Positions 46,142 through 56,026 of a DNA stretch of 64,000 bases are shown piece after piece. The DNA is from Sodalis sp. dw_96 (GTDB taxonomy: Bacteria > Pseudomonadota > Gammaproteobacteria > Enterobacterales > Enterobacteriaceae). Below the pieces are notes generated by a model, which was given only the letters and a program-made list of their open reading frames with translations, was not told the origin of the DNA and searched no databases. Positions within the stretch are counted from its first letter, which is position 1, and every line of letters starts with the position of its first letter. The translations under genes and the position numbers were made by a program. Where the stretch lies: the NCBI RefSeq assembly GCF_018449575.1, contig NZ_JAAVUT010000006.1, forward strand, positions 186,001 through 250,000. Reading direction: 5' to 3'.

Positions 46142-46175
46142 AAGGCCGTCCTCATTGCTGAGGGCGGCCTTTTTG
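46142..46175. terminator. Rho-independent terminator after rpoH
   Basis: AAGGCCG-TCCTCA, loop TTGC, then TGAGGG-CGGCCTT and a T run ending near 46175. It ends rpoH (stop 46112). On the opposite strand the leading A run also provides a weak T tract for the convergent tkt gene ending at 46186. Confidence 0.85.
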
Positions 46176-46185
46176 CTTCCGATGG

Positions 46186-48237
46186 TTAGCCCTTGACGCT
46201 CGCTATCACCTCGCGGGCGGTGCGCACGATAGCATCGGTTGTGATGTCGAACTTGGCGTACACGTCTTGAATCTTGCCCGACTCGCCGAAGTCGTGCATG
46301 CCCACGAATTTGCCCTCAAAGCCGATGTACCTTTCCCAACCCAGTTCCACCGCCGCCTCAATGGCAACTCTGGCCGCCGTATCCCCTAATACCGATTTTT
46401 TATACTGGAGATCCTGCTCCTCAAAAAGCAGACGGCACGGCATCGAAACCACCGCGGTGGGGATCCCTTCATTTTGCATGATTTCCCGTGCCTGCACGGC
46501 AAGATGCAGTTCGGATCCCGTGGCGATCAAGGTCAGTTGGCGAGGCCCGCCCTCCGCGTCCAACAGGACGTAAGCGCCCCGGGCCGATTTGTTTTCCACC
46601 CCGGCTTCTTTTCGCAATAGCGGCATGGGTTGCCGGGACAAGGCGATTAAGGCGGCGCGGCGCGGCTGCTCCAAAATGAGCTCCCAGCACTCAGCGGTTT
46701 CAACCGCGTCACCCGGCCGATAAACGCCGAGAAGGGGAATCGCCCTAAGCGCCGCCAGATGCTCAACGGGCTGGTGCGTCGGTCCGTCTTCCCCCAGGCC
46801 GATGGAATCATGGGTCATGACGAAAATGGTTCGTATACGCATCATCGCCGCCAGCCGAATGGCCGGACGGCAATAATCGGAGAAACACAGAAACGTGCCG
46901 CCGTAGGGTATCAAACCGCCGTGCAGCGCCAAACCGTTCATCGCCGCGGCCATGCCGTGCTCGCGCACGCCGTAATGGATATACGAGCCTTTATACTCAC
47001 CCGGCTTGATCTCTACCTGGTTTTTCGCCTTGGTATTGTTGGACGGCGTCAGATCCGCCGACCCTCCCAGCATTTCCGGAATCGCATCGAAGAGATGGTT
47101 GAGCACGGCGCCGCTGGCTTGTCGGGTGGCCATGTCGGCTCCGCTTTTGATAAACTCTTCGCGCGCGGCGGCGATGGCGTCTTTCCAGTTTACCGGCAGC
47201 TCACCGCTGGTGCGCCGTTCGAACTCGGTACGCAGCGCATCCGGTGCCTGTTTCACCCGTTCCGCCCATGCCATCCTGGCGGTCCGGCCTTTCGAGCCGA
47301 TTGCGCGCCATTCCTTCAACAGGTCATCCGGGATCACAAACGGCGGAGAATTCCAGCCAAGGATCTTGCGGGCACCGGCGATTTCCTCCTCACCGGGGGC
47401 GTCGCTATGCGCCTTCTGAGTCCCGGCCTTGGTGGGGAAGCCAAAACCGATGATGGTTTTGCACGCAATCAAGGTTGGCTGGTCATCTTTAGCCCGGGCG
47501 GTCTTAATCGCCTCACGGATGGCGTCGGTATCGTGACCGTCGATTTCCAGCACATGCCAGCCTGACGCGCGAAAGCGTTCGATCTCATTGTCAGAAACAG
47601 AGAGACTGGTGGCGCCGTCAATGGAGATGGAATTATTATCCCAAAACGCAATCAGCCGGCCAAGCTTGAGGTGGCCCGCAAGGGAAATCGCTTCCTGGCT
47701 TATCCCCTCCATCAAACAGCCGTCACCCAGGAAAACATAGGTAAAGTGGTTCACCAGGGAGTCGCTGAACGTCGCATTCATGATGCGCTCGCCCAGCGCC
47801 ATGCCAACGGATTCGGCTATCCCTTGTCCCAGCGGTCCGGTGGTCAGTTCAATCCCATCCGCATGTCGATATTCCGGATGGCCCGGCGTCTTGCTTCCCA
47901 CCTGACGAAATCGCTCCAGTTCCTCTATCGGCATGTCCTTATAGCCGGTCAAAAATAACAGGCTGTAGAGCAGCATCGACCCGTGGCCGTTGGAGAGAAT
48001 GAATCGGTCTCGGTCCAGCCAGTGTGGATCCGCGGCATCGAACTGCATGAATTCTTTGAACAAGACGGTGGCGATGTCGGCCATGCCCATCGGCGCGCCG
48101 GGATGGCCGCTTTTTGCTTTCTGTACGGCGTCCATTGAAAGGAACCGGATGCAGTCCGCCATATCGCGAAGATGCTGATCGCGAGGTGCCGGTACGCTTT
48201 TTGGTGCTGTTGATGTTCCGGAAGGTTGTTCTGTCAT
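46186..48237 (-). CDS. tkt: Transketolase, non-enteric type
   Basis: A thiamine-diphosphate enzyme of the pentose phosphate pathway, about 683 residues. Motifs: SMDAVQKAKSGHPGAPMGMAD, the TPP motif GDGCLMEGISQEAISLAGHL...WDNN, YGVREHGMAAAMNGLALHGG, THDSIGLGEDGPTHQPVEHL and the C-terminal GFEGKFVGMHDFGESG. The sequence is unlike E. coli TktA/TktB in the middle and resembles alpha-proteobacterial transketolases, which suggests transfer. The start is ATG 48237 (MTEQPSGTS) or ATG 48261; AAAGAGG lies about 11 bp before the former. It sits between rpoH and panM, where enterics have no such gene, and is divergent from a MarR regulator. Confidence 0.9.
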   Translation of the reverse strand: MTEQPSGTSTAPKSVPAPRDQHLRDMADCIRFLSMDAVQKAKSGHPGAPMGMADIATVLFKEFMQFDAADPHWLDRDRFILSNGHGSMLLYSLLFLTGYKDMPIEELERFRQVGSKTPGHPEYRHADGIELTTGPLGQGIAESVGMALGERIMNATFSDSLVNHFTYVFLGDGCLMEGISQEAISLAGHLKLGRLIAFWDNNSISIDGATSLSVSDNEIERFRASGWHVLEIDGHDTDAIREAIKTARAKDDQPTLIACKTIIGFGFPTKAGTQKAHSDAPGEEEIAGARKILGWNSPPFVIPDDLLKEWRAIGSKGRTARMAWAERVKQAPDALRTEFERRTSGELPVNWKDAIAAAREEFIKSGADMATRQASGAVLNHLFDAIPEMLGGSADLTPSNNTKAKNQVEIKPGEYKGSYIHYGVREHGMAAAMNGLALHGGLIPYGGTFLCFSDYCRPAIRLAAMMRIRTIFVMTHDSIGLGEDGPTHQPVEHLAALRAIPLLGVYRPGDAVETAECWELILEQPRRAALIALSRQPMPLLRKEAGVENKSARGAYVLLDAEGGPRQLTLIATGSELHLAVQAREIMQNEGIPTAVVSMPCRLLFEEQDLQYKKSVLGDTAARVAIEAAVELGWERYIGFEGKFVGMHDFGESGKIQDVYAKFDITTDAIVRTAREVIASVKG

Positions 48238-48651
48238 CGGTAAGTATACCTCTTTAGTCATGAACGATTGGCGCTCATCGCCGCGTAACGTAAATAGGAA
48301 AGCGCAAGGCGTAAGACAACGGCACCATCACTTGAAATATCCAACCAGGTAGATCAAAAGGTAGCACAGCGTGGGGTTGAATGCTTCCCGCAACGTAATA
48401 ACGGTTGTGAAGAGAGCCGTTTGTCCGGGTGGTACGACCTCATGCTGACCACGTCGACCGCTGGCCCATGCATGGCTTGCTGAAGACAGCCCTTTCCCCG
48501 GTGTCGTGACCATATAATGAAGACGCCTGCTGCCGGGCAACAAAGCTAATGAGATGCGTATTCGCCAGTTAGACTTGCAAGTTTAACTTGCAAGTCTAGC
48601 GGGTTGCCTTCATCCTGATTCTATCCACAACCCTGCTGAATGTGAAAAATC
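48238..48651. promoter_or_regulatory. tkt-marR divergent spacer
   Basis: A 414-bp spacer. It contains the perfect 14-bp palindrome at 48570-48598 close to marR. A 71-codon minus-strand frame inside it has no RBS and is not supported. Confidence 0.4.
48570..48598. promoter_or_regulatory. Perfect 14-bp palindrome, probable MarR operator
   Basis: TAGACTTGCAAGTT, one T, then AACTTGCAAGTCTA. Each arm contains the self-complementary decamer ACTTGCAAGT, so the site also reads as two direct decamers. It sits 54 bp upstream of the MarR start. This is the typical place and shape for a MarR-family dimer site, and it could also reach the tkt promoter. Confidence 0.75.
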
Positions 48652-49089
48652 ATGCCTGCCAATACATTAGAGCAAGATGTCAACGATCTCATGCATGCCG
48701 TAGGGCTCTTGGTCCGGCGCACCCGCAATGAATCTTATGCGGGCGAACTTTCCATGACCGAGTCTATGGTCATGGCGCGGCTGGCGAACGACGGGCCCGC
48801 CACTACCGCCGCGCTGGCGCGCGCCGAAGGCATAAAGCCGCAATCGATGGGAACCACCATAACTTCCCTTGAGGATATGGGTATCGTCAAGCGCACGCCC
48901 CATGCCACCGATGGACGGCAGATGTTGATCGAATTGACGCTGAAGGGCGTCCGGCTGCGCAACAAAAATCGCGAGGCAAAGCAGTTATGGCTATCCCGGG
49001 CCATCGCCGAACTCAAACCGGAAGAGCGCAACACACTGTTCAAGGCGGCCGGGATCGTTAAACGTCTGGCCGAGCAACCGCTGAAATGA
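48652..49089 (+). CDS. MarR-family transcriptional regulator
   Basis: A 145-residue winged-helix repressor. It has SMTESMVMARLANDGPATTAALARAEGIKPQSMGTTITSLEDMGIVKRTPHATDGRQMLIELTLKG, the MarR HTH and wing (DGRQ). A 14-bp palindrome lies just upstream. Its TGA overlaps the ATG of a short downstream frame that looks like an MFS N-terminus, so it was probably a marR-exporter operon. The ligand is unknown; the divergent tkt is a possible second target. Confidence 0.88.
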   Translation: MPANTLEQDVNDLMHAVGLLVRRTRNESYAGELSMTESMVMARLANDGPATTAALARAEGIKPQSMGTTITSLEDMGIVKRTPHATDGRQMLIELTLKGVRLRNKNREAKQLWLSRAIAELKPEERNTLFKAAGIVKRLAEQPLK

Positions 49090-49241
49090 GCAATCGCGAT
49101 TCCGCCACCGCGATCAACGTTTCGCTGTCAACCATCAGTCATACCCTTGGTCCGTCCATTGCCACCGCGATCGTGGCGGTGGCGGGCCATTTGAGTCAAG
49201 TAGAAAATAAAGAGTTATATTCAGGCATTGCTTTACCCTAA
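49086..49241 (+). pseudogene. MFS exporter N-terminal remnant after marR
   Basis: A 51-codon frame whose ATG overlaps the marR stop (ATGA). The product reads ATAINVSLSTISHTLGPSIATA, which resembles the first transmembrane segment of DHA2-type exporters (NVALPxIxxxLG). It then loses similarity and stops. The rest of the transporter is absent. The frame holds the hairpin CCACCGC-GATCGTG-GCGGTGG. It is best explained as a truncated exporter gene once cotranscribed with marR. Confidence 0.5.
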
Positions 49242-49398
49242 TTATATTAATTGTTATTTTAGTCTTCTCACGAAAAATATATCAATTTAATAAGCGTAAA
49301 TATAAGTTATGATGAAATGATTTATATTTATTAATTATTATAAATAGTATTAAGAATAACTAATACTTTTGATTAAACTGTTTTTGAGGAGCTATATA

Positions 49399-49950
49399 AT
49401 GAATTCTATGGGCTATTTTGATGCTTATTGTCAGTCGTATTTCTTACCTATATGCCCGCAACCCAGTCAACATAATATAATAAGAGCCCTGCCTTTTTGC
49501 CACTTCCCGGTTATGGACAATCATTATGTCCCGGTACTGCCCATGATGACTCCGCTGATTAATGTGGGTTATAGCTGGCCCGGACCCTATATTATCAGGT
49601 CTTTACCGGTGCATGTTCCCGTGAGAAACGCGGTTCTCGCAATAGGCGGACATCAGCAAAGCAGGCAAGCCGCCCCGCAATTACAGTGTTCATGCCTTTC
49701 CCGGCGTTCGTCGCAACACTTGCCGTTATATCCCAGAGGCGTATATGTTGCTCACTCCAGTGCGGTCAACCATCCCGCCCGGCAACGAGCCAGGACTCCC
49801 GGCTCTTTTAACTCTAGACAAAATGTCGTGATGCCGCTGACTTGCCGCAACCTCAAGCGGTGGGAACAGGAGCATCACGGCCAGTCCGGCAGGATATTCA
49901 GCTTACCGACGACGACCCCCCCCGTTTGTCCGCCGAAAGCCAAAAAATGA
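49399..49950 (+). CDS. Orphan protein, 183 residues, unknown function
   Basis: The gene starts at ATG 49399 behind the strong RBS GAGGAG (8 bp spacing), preceded by a 150-bp very AT-rich region typical of a silenced, transferred gene. The product is rich in Pro, His, Ser and Arg: first half MNSMGYFDAYCQSYFLPICP then FPVMDNHYVPVLPMMTP; second half low-complexity basic (RQRARTPGSFNSRQ). There is no signal peptide, transmembrane segment or domain I recognise. It could be a secreted effector-like or orphan protein, or a frame with fortuitous RBS; composition argues weakly for a real product. Confidence 0.5.
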   Translation: MNSMGYFDAYCQSYFLPICPQPSQHNIIRALPFCHFPVMDNHYVPVLPMMTPLINVGYSWPGPYIIRSLPVHVPVRNAVLAIGGHQQSRQAAPQLQCSCLSRRSSQHLPLYPRGVYVAHSSAVNHPARQRARTPGSFNSRQNVVMPLTCRNLKRWEQEHHGQSGRIFSLPTTTPPVCPPKAKK

Positions 49951-50020
49951 ATCATGCGTTAATGCGTAAACAAAGGCGGGACGTCAACGGAGCAACATTA
50001 ATGGATGATTAACAGCTGTG

Positions 50021-50899
50021 TTACTCACGTAGGGCTAAAACGGGATTACTTAACCTGCCGATAGGCTGGATCTCAATTTCCACACGGTCGCCGTGACGCA
50101 GAAATTTGGGCGGGCTAAAGCCGATTCCGACACCCGCGCATGTGCCGGTTGCAATGATATCGCCGCTCTCCAGGGACATGGTGCGGCTGATGGTTTCAAT
50201 CAGCGTGGGGATATTGAAAATCAAATCAGCCACGCCGGCATTCTGCCGCAGCTCGCCGTTGACCCAGGTCCTGAGCTGTAGCCGCTCCGGGGCCGATATT
50301 TCGTCCGCCGTGACAAGCGTCGGTCCCATCGGACAATAACCGTCCAGGCTTTTGCCCAAATACCATTGGCGATGGGTTTGTTGCAGGGTGCGGGACGTCA
50401 CGTCATTTACGATGGTGTAGCCAAACACATGTGCCATGGCGTCCGCTTTGGCGATATTTCGACCGCCTTGACCTATCACCACCGCCAGTTCGCCCTCGTA
50501 ATCGGTGGATTCGCTATAGTCAAGATAGGCCGGTATGGCCGTGTCGGGGCCGATGACCGTGGACGGCGCCTTGGTGAATAACACCGGGGATTCGGGGATG
50601 CTCTCGCTGGCGCTGGCATCGAACCCGCTGGCCTGGAATTCCACCGCGTGCTGTCGGTAATTTTTCCCCACGCAAAAAATGTTGCGCGCCGGTCGGGGAA
50701 TGGGGGCCAATAGCTGAACCCGGTCCAATTCCACCCAGTCTGTATGAGTTTCGTCGGGTTGATGCAACTGATCAAACAAACGGATCAGGGTCAGCATACT
50801 GCTGCCCGCATCACCGTGAAAAGCCTGTACCGCTGTGCCGGCGACATTAAGGCGGCCGACCCGCACCACTCCTTCGAAGGCATAACTTACCAATTTCAT
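50021..50899 (-). CDS. Fumarylacetoacetate hydrolase family protein
   Basis: A 292-residue enzyme of the FAH superfamily (acylpyruvase, oxaloacetate decarboxylase or hydratase-type activities). Features: NIFCVGKNYRQHAVEF, PVLFTKAPSTVIGPDTAI, the metal-binding DYEGELAVVIGQGGRNI, YTIVNDVTSR, SLDGYCPMGPTLVTADEI and the C-terminal GDIIATGTCAGVG. All metal ligands appear present. The N-terminal MKLVSYAFEGVVRVG is typical of the 2-hydroxyhepta-2,4-diene-1,7-dioate isomerase-like group. GGAG lies before the ATG. Substrate unknown; no pathway neighbours. Confidence 0.85.
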   Translation of the reverse strand: MKLVSYAFEGVVRVGRLNVAGTAVQAFHGDAGSSMLTLIRLFDQLHQPDETHTDWVELDRVQLLAPIPRPARNIFCVGKNYRQHAVEFQASGFDASASESIPESPVLFTKAPSTVIGPDTAIPAYLDYSESTDYEGELAVVIGQGGRNIAKADAMAHVFGYTIVNDVTSRTLQQTHRQWYLGKSLDGYCPMGPTLVTADEISAPERLQLRTWVNGELRQNAGVADLIFNIPTLIETISRTMSLESGDIIATGTCAGVGIGFSPPKFLRHGDRVEIEIQPIGRLSNPVLALRE

Positions 50900-51062
50900 G
50901 ATTGGTTTATCTCCTTTGATAGCTTGGTTCTGAGAAGTAACAGCTTAGAACCTCTGTTATAGCATGGTGGTTTTGCCGACGGAAACCATTACTGATAACC
51001 GGCGGTCTCCCTTTAACAGGCTCGGTTTAAGCATTGGTGATTGCGGGCCTGGCGTGCCCGCC

Positions 51063-51464
51063 TTAGCGCCTTTTATGCCAGCCGTCCTGCTCCGGGCAAA
51101 ATCCGCAGGCGGCCATGAATTGCTCCATTACGGCCTGATCCTCCGCTGGCTGGGTATTGCTTAACCACCAGTGATTGATTTCCGGCAGCTGTCGCTGCGC
51201 TTCATTAAACAAATACAATCCCACGCCGCGGCGCCGGGTTACCGGCCTTACCAAGGGGGTAACCAGCCGGCCTTCCCCCCATTCATTATCAATGACCACT
51301 TGTACCGCACCTAGTAACCGATCGTTGAACCTGGCGGCGAATACCGCATATGAAGGTGAGAGTTTGTCCTCTAGCGAGGCGATATCCTGTTCCGGCCATA
51401 TTTTGGCCAGATCAATTTTATCCTGTTCGGTAAAACCGGTGAGTCGTTCGATTGTCAATTTCAT
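51063..51464 (-). CDS. panM: PanD maturation factor PanM (PanZ)
   Basis: A 133-residue GNAT-fold protein (E. coli 127) that binds PanD and acetyl-CoA to trigger PanD self-cleavage for beta-alanine and CoA synthesis. It has MKLTIERLTGFTEQDKIDLAKIWPE, FAARFNDRLLGAVQVV and VTRRRGVGLYLFNEAQR (CoA site). The start is ATG 51464 (MKLTIERL), matching E. coli; four codons upstream lies another ATG. It sits just before livK as in E. coli. Confidence 0.92.
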   Translation of the reverse strand: MKLTIERLTGFTEQDKIDLAKIWPEQDIASLEDKLSPSYAVFAARFNDRLLGAVQVVIDNEWGEGRLVTPLVRPVTRRRGVGLYLFNEAQRQLPEINHWWLSNTQPAEDQAVMEQFMAACGFCPEQDGWHKRR

Positions 51465-51867
51465 GCGTGTGATCACTTAATGACGTAAAGGAATAATGTA
51501 GCGAATTTGTTTATAAAAGATTATGTAAATCTTGCTATAGGAAAACTTAGGTAAAGCTTCTCATATTCAACCATTTTCGTGGCAATTAATCTTACATAAA
51601 ACGACAATCTAGCATGACAATCTGAAAGTTTGTCGAAAGACGGATAATTATACCATTATTTTGTGCTACCAATGCAGCTTATTTCTTAAAGTATAAGTTG
51701 ATTTACAGCATAATATTTCTGTTTAATAATATGAAAAATAAAAGCTTATTTTGGATCTTGCGTTCCAGAAGGCTAAATCACTATTACATATAATAAAAAC
51801 ATCTGGTTGCCGTGAAAAGCCGGTGAATAATCAGACAGCAAACACAACAAAAACGGAGAATAGGTGG
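51465..51867 (+). promoter_or_regulatory. livK upstream region
   Basis: A 403-bp AT-rich leader between the divergent panM and livK. In E. coli, liv genes are repressed by leucine through Lrp and have an attenuator. Here I see a direct repeat GACAATCT at 51603-51610 and 51616-51623 but no clear leader peptide or terminator. No gene is supported. Confidence 0.35.
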
Positions 51868-52977
51868 ATGAAATTCAACAAAGGTAACGCTTTGCTGGCC
51901 GGTTGTATGGCCATGGCGATGAGCCATACCGTCTGGGCGCAGGATATCAAGGTGGCGGTTGTCGGCGCAATGTCCGGTCCGGTTGCTCAATACGGCGACA
52001 TGGAATTCACCGGCGCGCGTCAGGCGATTGCTGATATCAACGCCAAAGGCGGCATCAAAGGCAATAAACTGGTGGCGGTGGAATATGACGACGCCTGCGA
52101 TCCTAAACAGGCGGTGGCGGTGGCCAATAAAGTGATCAATGACGGCATTAAATATGTTATCGGCCACCTCTGTTCCTCCTCCACCCAGCCGGCGTCGGAT
52201 ATCTATGAAGACGAAGGGGTTATCATGATCACCCCCGCGGCCACCAACGCCGATCTCACCACGCGCGGTTATAAAATGATCCTGCGCACCACCGGCCTGG
52301 ATTCGGATCAGGGCCCCACCGCCGCGAAATATATTCTCGATCAGGTCAAACCCAAGCGTATCGCCGTGGTCCATGACAAGCAGCAGTACGGTGAAGGCTT
52401 GGCCAGGGCCGTACAGGACAGCCTGAAGAAAAACGGCGGCAATGTGGTGCTGTTTGAAGGCATCACCGCCGGCGACAAGGATTTCTCCACCTTGGTGGCG
52501 CGCCTGAAAAAAGAAAACGTCGATTTCGTTTACTTTGGCGGCTATTACCCGGAAATGGGCCAGATCCTGCGGCAGTCCAGGCAAGCCGGTCTGAATATTC
52601 AGTTCATGGGGCCGGAGGGCGTGGGCAACTCATCGCTGTCCAATATTGCCGGCGCCGCCTCCGAAGGCATGCTGGTTACCCTGCCGAAACGTTATGATCA
52701 GGTGCCGTCCAACCAGCCGATCGTTGCCGAGTTTAAAGCCAAAAAACTGGATTATACCGGACCTTTCGTCTGGACAACCTATGCGGCGGTGCAATCCCTG
52801 ACCACCGGTATGGAACGGGCCGGCATGGACCCGGCGGATATCGTGAAAAACCTCAAGGCCAATTCGGTGGATACCGTGATGGGGCCGCTGAGCTGGGACG
52901 AAAAAGGCGATCTGAAAGGATTTGAGTTTGGCGTATTTAAATGGCACGCAGACGGTACTTCCACTCCGGTGAAGTAA
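51868..52977 (+). CDS. livK: Leucine/branched-chain amino-acid binding protein
   Basis: A 369-residue periplasmic binding protein (E. coli LivK 369). The Sec signal peptide [20 protein letters not shown] is cleaved near VWA/QDIKV. The mature protein has [26 protein letters not shown], the disulfide pair Cys in DDACDPK and GHLCSSST, and PMLKRYDQV-type sequence. Only one binding protein is present; E. coli has livJ and livK. The start is ATG 51868, behind GGAG..AGGTGG. Confidence 0.93.
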   Translation: MKFNKGNALLAGCMAMAMSHTVWAQDIKVAVVGAMSGPVAQYGDMEFTGARQAIADINAKGGIKGNKLVAVEYDDACDPKQAVAVANKVINDGIKYVIGHLCSSSTQPASDIYEDEGVIMITPAATNADLTTRGYKMILRTTGLDSDQGPTAAKYILDQVKPKRIAVVHDKQQYGEGLARAVQDSLKKNGGNVVLFEGITAGDKDFSTLVARLKKENVDFVYFGGYYPEMGQILRQSRQAGLNIQFMGPEGVGNSSLSNIAGAASEGMLVTLPKRYDQVPSNQPIVAEFKAKKLDYTGPFVWTTYAAVQSLTTGMERAGMDPADIVKNLKANSVDTVMGPLSWDEKGDLKGFEFGVFKWHADGTSTPVK

Positions 52978-53005
52978 TCTGCCCCCTCCTCTTGTCATGA
53001 AAATT

Positions 53006-53040
53006 GCCGCCCCCGGTCTCTTTCCCGTACCGGAGGCGGC
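53006..53040 (+). terminator. Stem-loop between livK and livH
   Basis: GCCGCCCCCGGT (53006-53017) pairs with ACCGGAGGCGGC (53029-53040) with one mismatch and an 11-nt loop. No T tract follows. It probably stabilises the abundant livK mRNA end and lowers expression of the downstream membrane genes. Confidence 0.65.
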
Positions 53041-53055
53041 TACAAAGGTTACGGT

Positions 53056-53982
53056 ATGTCCGAGCAGTTCCTTTATTTTTTGCAGCAGTTGTTCAACGGT
53101 TTGACGTTGGGCAGCACCTATGCATTGATTGCCATTGGCTACACCATGGTTTACGGCATTATCGGTATGATTAACTTCGCCCATGGCGAGGTGTATATGA
53201 TCGGTAGTTATGTTTCGTTCATTGTGATTGCCGCATTGATGATGATGGGTATCGACGCCGGCTGGATATTGATTGGCGCCGGCTTCATCGCGGCCATCGT
53301 CATCGCCAGCGCGTATGGCTGGAGCATTGAACGGGTGGCCTATAAACCCGTGCGCTCTTCCAAACGCCTGATCGCCCTGATTTCCGCAATCGGCATGTCC
53401 ATCTTCCTGCAGAATTACGTAAGCCTGGCGCAGGGATCGCGGGATCTGGCGTTGCCGAACCTGGTGAACGGCCAGTGGATCCTGGGACAAAAAAACGGTT
53501 TCGTCACCAGCATCAGTTCCATGCAATTTATCATCTGGCTGGTGACCTTTGTCGCCATGCTGGCATTAACGCTGTTTATCCGCTATTCCCGCATGGGACG
53601 CGCCTGTCGCGCCTGTGCTGAAGATTTAAAGATGGCCAGCCTGCTGGGCATCAGTACCGACCGGGTCATTTCGCTGACGTTTGTTATCGGCGCGGCGATG
53701 GCGGCGGTGGCGGGCGTGTTGCTGGGCCAGTTTTACGGCGTGATTAACCCCTATATCGGTTTTATGGCCGGCATGAAGGCGTTTACCGCCGCGGTGCTGG
53801 GGGGGATCGGCAGTATTCCCGGCGCCATGCTCGGAGGCTTGATTCTCGGCGTGGCGGAAGCCCTTACGTCGGCTTATCTGAGCAGCGAATATAAAGACGT
53901 GGTCTCGTTCGCGCTGCTGATTGTGGTGCTGCTGGTGCTGCCTACCGGGATTTTGGGCCGTCCGGAGGTTGAGAAGGTATGA
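53056..53982 (+). CDS. livH: Branched-chain amino-acid ABC permease LivH
   Basis: A 308-residue inner-membrane permease (E. coli 308) with about eight segments: [41 protein letters not shown]. The EAA-like loop [15 protein letters not shown] contacts the ATPases. It follows livK after a stem-loop and overlaps livM by 4 bp (ATGA). Confidence 0.96.
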   Translation: MSEQFLYFLQQLFNGLTLGSTYALIAIGYTMVYGIIGMINFAHGEVYMIGSYVSFIVIAALMMMGIDAGWILIGAGFIAAIVIASAYGWSIERVAYKPVRSSKRLIALISAIGMSIFLQNYVSLAQGSRDLALPNLVNGQWILGQKNGFVTSISSMQFIIWLVTFVAMLALTLFIRYSRMGRACRACAEDLKMASLLGISTDRVISLTFVIGAAMAAVAGVLLGQFYGVINPYIGFMAGMKAFTAAVLGGIGSIPGAMLGGLILGVAEALTSAYLSSEYKDVVSFALLIVVLLVLPTGILGRPEVEKV

Positions 53983-55250
53983 GAATCAATACGTTTTTCG
54001 GCGCGCTGTTATCCGCGCTGATGTTATTGGTGCTGGCGTCGATCGTGATGGGGATGCAGCTTAGCCTGGATGGCACCCGGCTGGTGGTGCACGGTGCCGG
54101 ACAGGTGCGCTGGTATTGGATCGGCGCCGGTTGCGGGGTGGTGTTCCTGTTCCAACTGTTGCGGCCTGTTTTCCAGCACAGCCTGCAAAAAATAAACGGC
54201 CCGTCCTGGGTGCTGCCCAGTTTCGACGGTTCCACGCCGCGCCAGAAATGGCTGGCGCTGGTGATGATCCTGGCCGCCATTGCCTGGCCGTTCCTGGTGT
54301 CACGCGGTACGGTGGATATCGCCACCTTGACCCTGATTTATATCATGCTGGGCCTCGGCCTGAACGTGGTGGTGGGACTGTCCGGCTTATTGGTATTGGG
54401 GTATGGCGGTTTTTATGCCATCGGCGCGTATACCTATGCCTTGCTGACCCATTATTACGGCTTGAGTTTCTGGGAGTGCCTGCCGCTGTCCGGGCTGGTG
54501 GCGGCGGTATTCGGCCTGCTGCTGGGATTCCCTGTATTGCGGTTGCGCGGCGACTATTTGGCGATTGTGACGCTGGGCTTTGGTGAAATCGTCCGCATCC
54601 TGTTGCTGAATAATACCGAATTGACCGGCGGCCCGAACGGCATCAGCCAAATCCCGAAACCGACCCTTTTCGGCCTTGAATTCAACCGCGAAGCCCGTGA
54701 GGGGGGATGGGATACCTTCCATCACTTTTTCGGCATGAAGTATGACCCCAACGACCGCATCATCTTTTTATATATGGTGGCGCTGCTGTTGGTTATCTTG
54801 ACGTTGTTTATCATCAATCGCCTGCTGCGCATGCCGTTGGGACGGGCCTGGGAGGCGCTGCGGGAAGATGAAATAGCCTGTCGTTCCCTGGGACTGAGCC
54901 CGACCAAAATCAAGCTGACCGCCTTCACCATCAGCTCGGCGTTCGCCGGATTTGCCGGTACGCTGTTCGCCGCCCGGCAGGGGTTTGTCAGTCCGGAGTC
55001 GTTCACCTTCGTGGAATCAGCTTTTGTGCTGGCCATTGTGGTATTGGGCGGCATGGGGTCGCAGTTCGCGGTGATCCTGGCGGCGGTTCTGCTGGTGGTC
55101 TCCCGTGAATTGATGCGCGACTTGAACCAATACAGCATGCTGTTGCTGGGCGCCCTGATGGTGTTGATGATGATCTGGCGGCCGCAGGGTTTGCTGCCGA
55201 TGAAACGTCCGCAAATGAAAATGAAGACCGGTAAAGGAGCGCAGGCATGA
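53979..55250 (+). CDS. livM: Branched-chain amino-acid ABC permease LivM
   Basis: A 423-residue permease (E. coli 425), heterodimer partner of LivH. It has a long N-terminal extension with two hydrophobic segments, then [38 protein letters not shown] and the EAA loop [25 protein letters not shown]. It overlaps livH and livG by ATGA junctions, which keeps subunits in ratio. Confidence 0.96.
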   Translation: MRINTFFGALLSALMLLVLASIVMGMQLSLDGTRLVVHGAGQVRWYWIGAGCGVVFLFQLLRPVFQHSLQKINGPSWVLPSFDGSTPRQKWLALVMILAAIAWPFLVSRGTVDIATLTLIYIMLGLGLNVVVGLSGLLVLGYGGFYAIGAYTYALLTHYYGLSFWECLPLSGLVAAVFGLLLGFPVLRLRGDYLAIVTLGFGEIVRILLLNNTELTGGPNGISQIPKPTLFGLEFNREAREGGWDTFHHFFGMKYDPNDRIIFLYMVALLLVILTLFIINRLLRMPLGRAWEALREDEIACRSLGLSPTKIKLTAFTISSAFAGFAGTLFAARQGFVSPESFTFVESAFVLAIVVLGGMGSQFAVILAAVLLVVSRELMRDLNQYSMLLLGALMVLMMIWRPQGLLPMKRPQMKMKTGKGAQA

Positions 55251-56026
55251 GCGACGCTGTTTTACAGCCGTTATTATCCGTCCGGCAACTGTCCATGCGT
55301 TTCGGCGGCCTGCTGGCGGTGAATCAGGTGGATTTGGACCTGTTCCCCGGCGAAATTGTCTCTCTTATCGGTCCCAACGGCGCGGGCAAGACCACGGTAT
55401 TCAATTGCCTCACCGGTTTTTATCGCCCCAGCGGCGGCACTATTCTGCTGCGTGATCAGCATTTGGAAGGGCTGCCGGGCCAAAAGATCGCCCGGATGGG
55501 CGTGGTGCGGACGTTCCAGCACGTTCGGTTGTTCCGCGAGATGACGGTGATTGAGAATTTGCTGGTGGCCCAACACCAGCATCTGAAAAGCGGCGTTTTC
55601 GCCGGATTGCTCAAGACCCGCGCCTTTCGTCAGGCGGAAGCCGAGGCGCAGGATTATGCCGGCACCTGGCTGGAACGCGTGGGTTTGCTGGAGATGGCCA
55701 ACCGACAGGCGGGAAATCTGGCTTACGGCCAGCAGCGCCGGCTGGAAATCGCCCGCTGCATGGTGACCCGCCCCTCGCTGCTGATGCTGGACGAGCCGGC
55801 GGCGGGCCTTAACCCGAATGAAACCGCCGAACTGAATAATTTGATCGCCGAATTGCGTTCACAGCATAACGTCTCGGTACTGTTAATCGAGCATGATATG
55901 AAGCTGGTGATGGGCATTTCCGATCGTATTTACGTGGTTAACCAGGGCATGCCCCTGGCGAACGGCACGCCCGCCGACATCCGTCGCAATCCGGACGTGA
56001 TTCGGGCTTACCTGGGTGAGGCCTGA
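55247..56026 (+). CDS. livG: Branched-chain amino-acid ABC ATPase LivG
   Basis: A 259-residue ATPase (E. coli 255): Walker [10 protein letters not shown], family loop [23 protein letters not shown], signature [15 protein letters not shown], Walker [14 protein letters not shown] and H-loop IEHDM. It forms a heterodimer with LivF. Overlaps livM by 4 bp and touches livF by one base. Confidence 0.96.
   Translation: MSDAVLQPLLSVRQLSMRFGGLLAVNQVDLDLFPGEIVSLIGPNGAGKTTVFNCLTGFYRPSGGTILLRDQHLEGLPGQKIARMGVVRTFQHVRLFREMTVIENLLVAQHQHLKSGVFAGLLKTRAFRQAEAEAQDYAGTWLERVGLLEMANRQAGNLAYGQQRRLEIARCMVTRPSLLMLDEPAAGLNPNETAELNNLIAELRSQHNVSVLLIEHDMKLVMGISDRIYVVNQGMPLANGTPADIRRNPDVIRAYLGEA

Noticed and set aside
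48328-48543. 71-codon minus-strand frame between tkt and marR
   Set aside because: No RBS and no similarity; it lies in the divergent promoter region.
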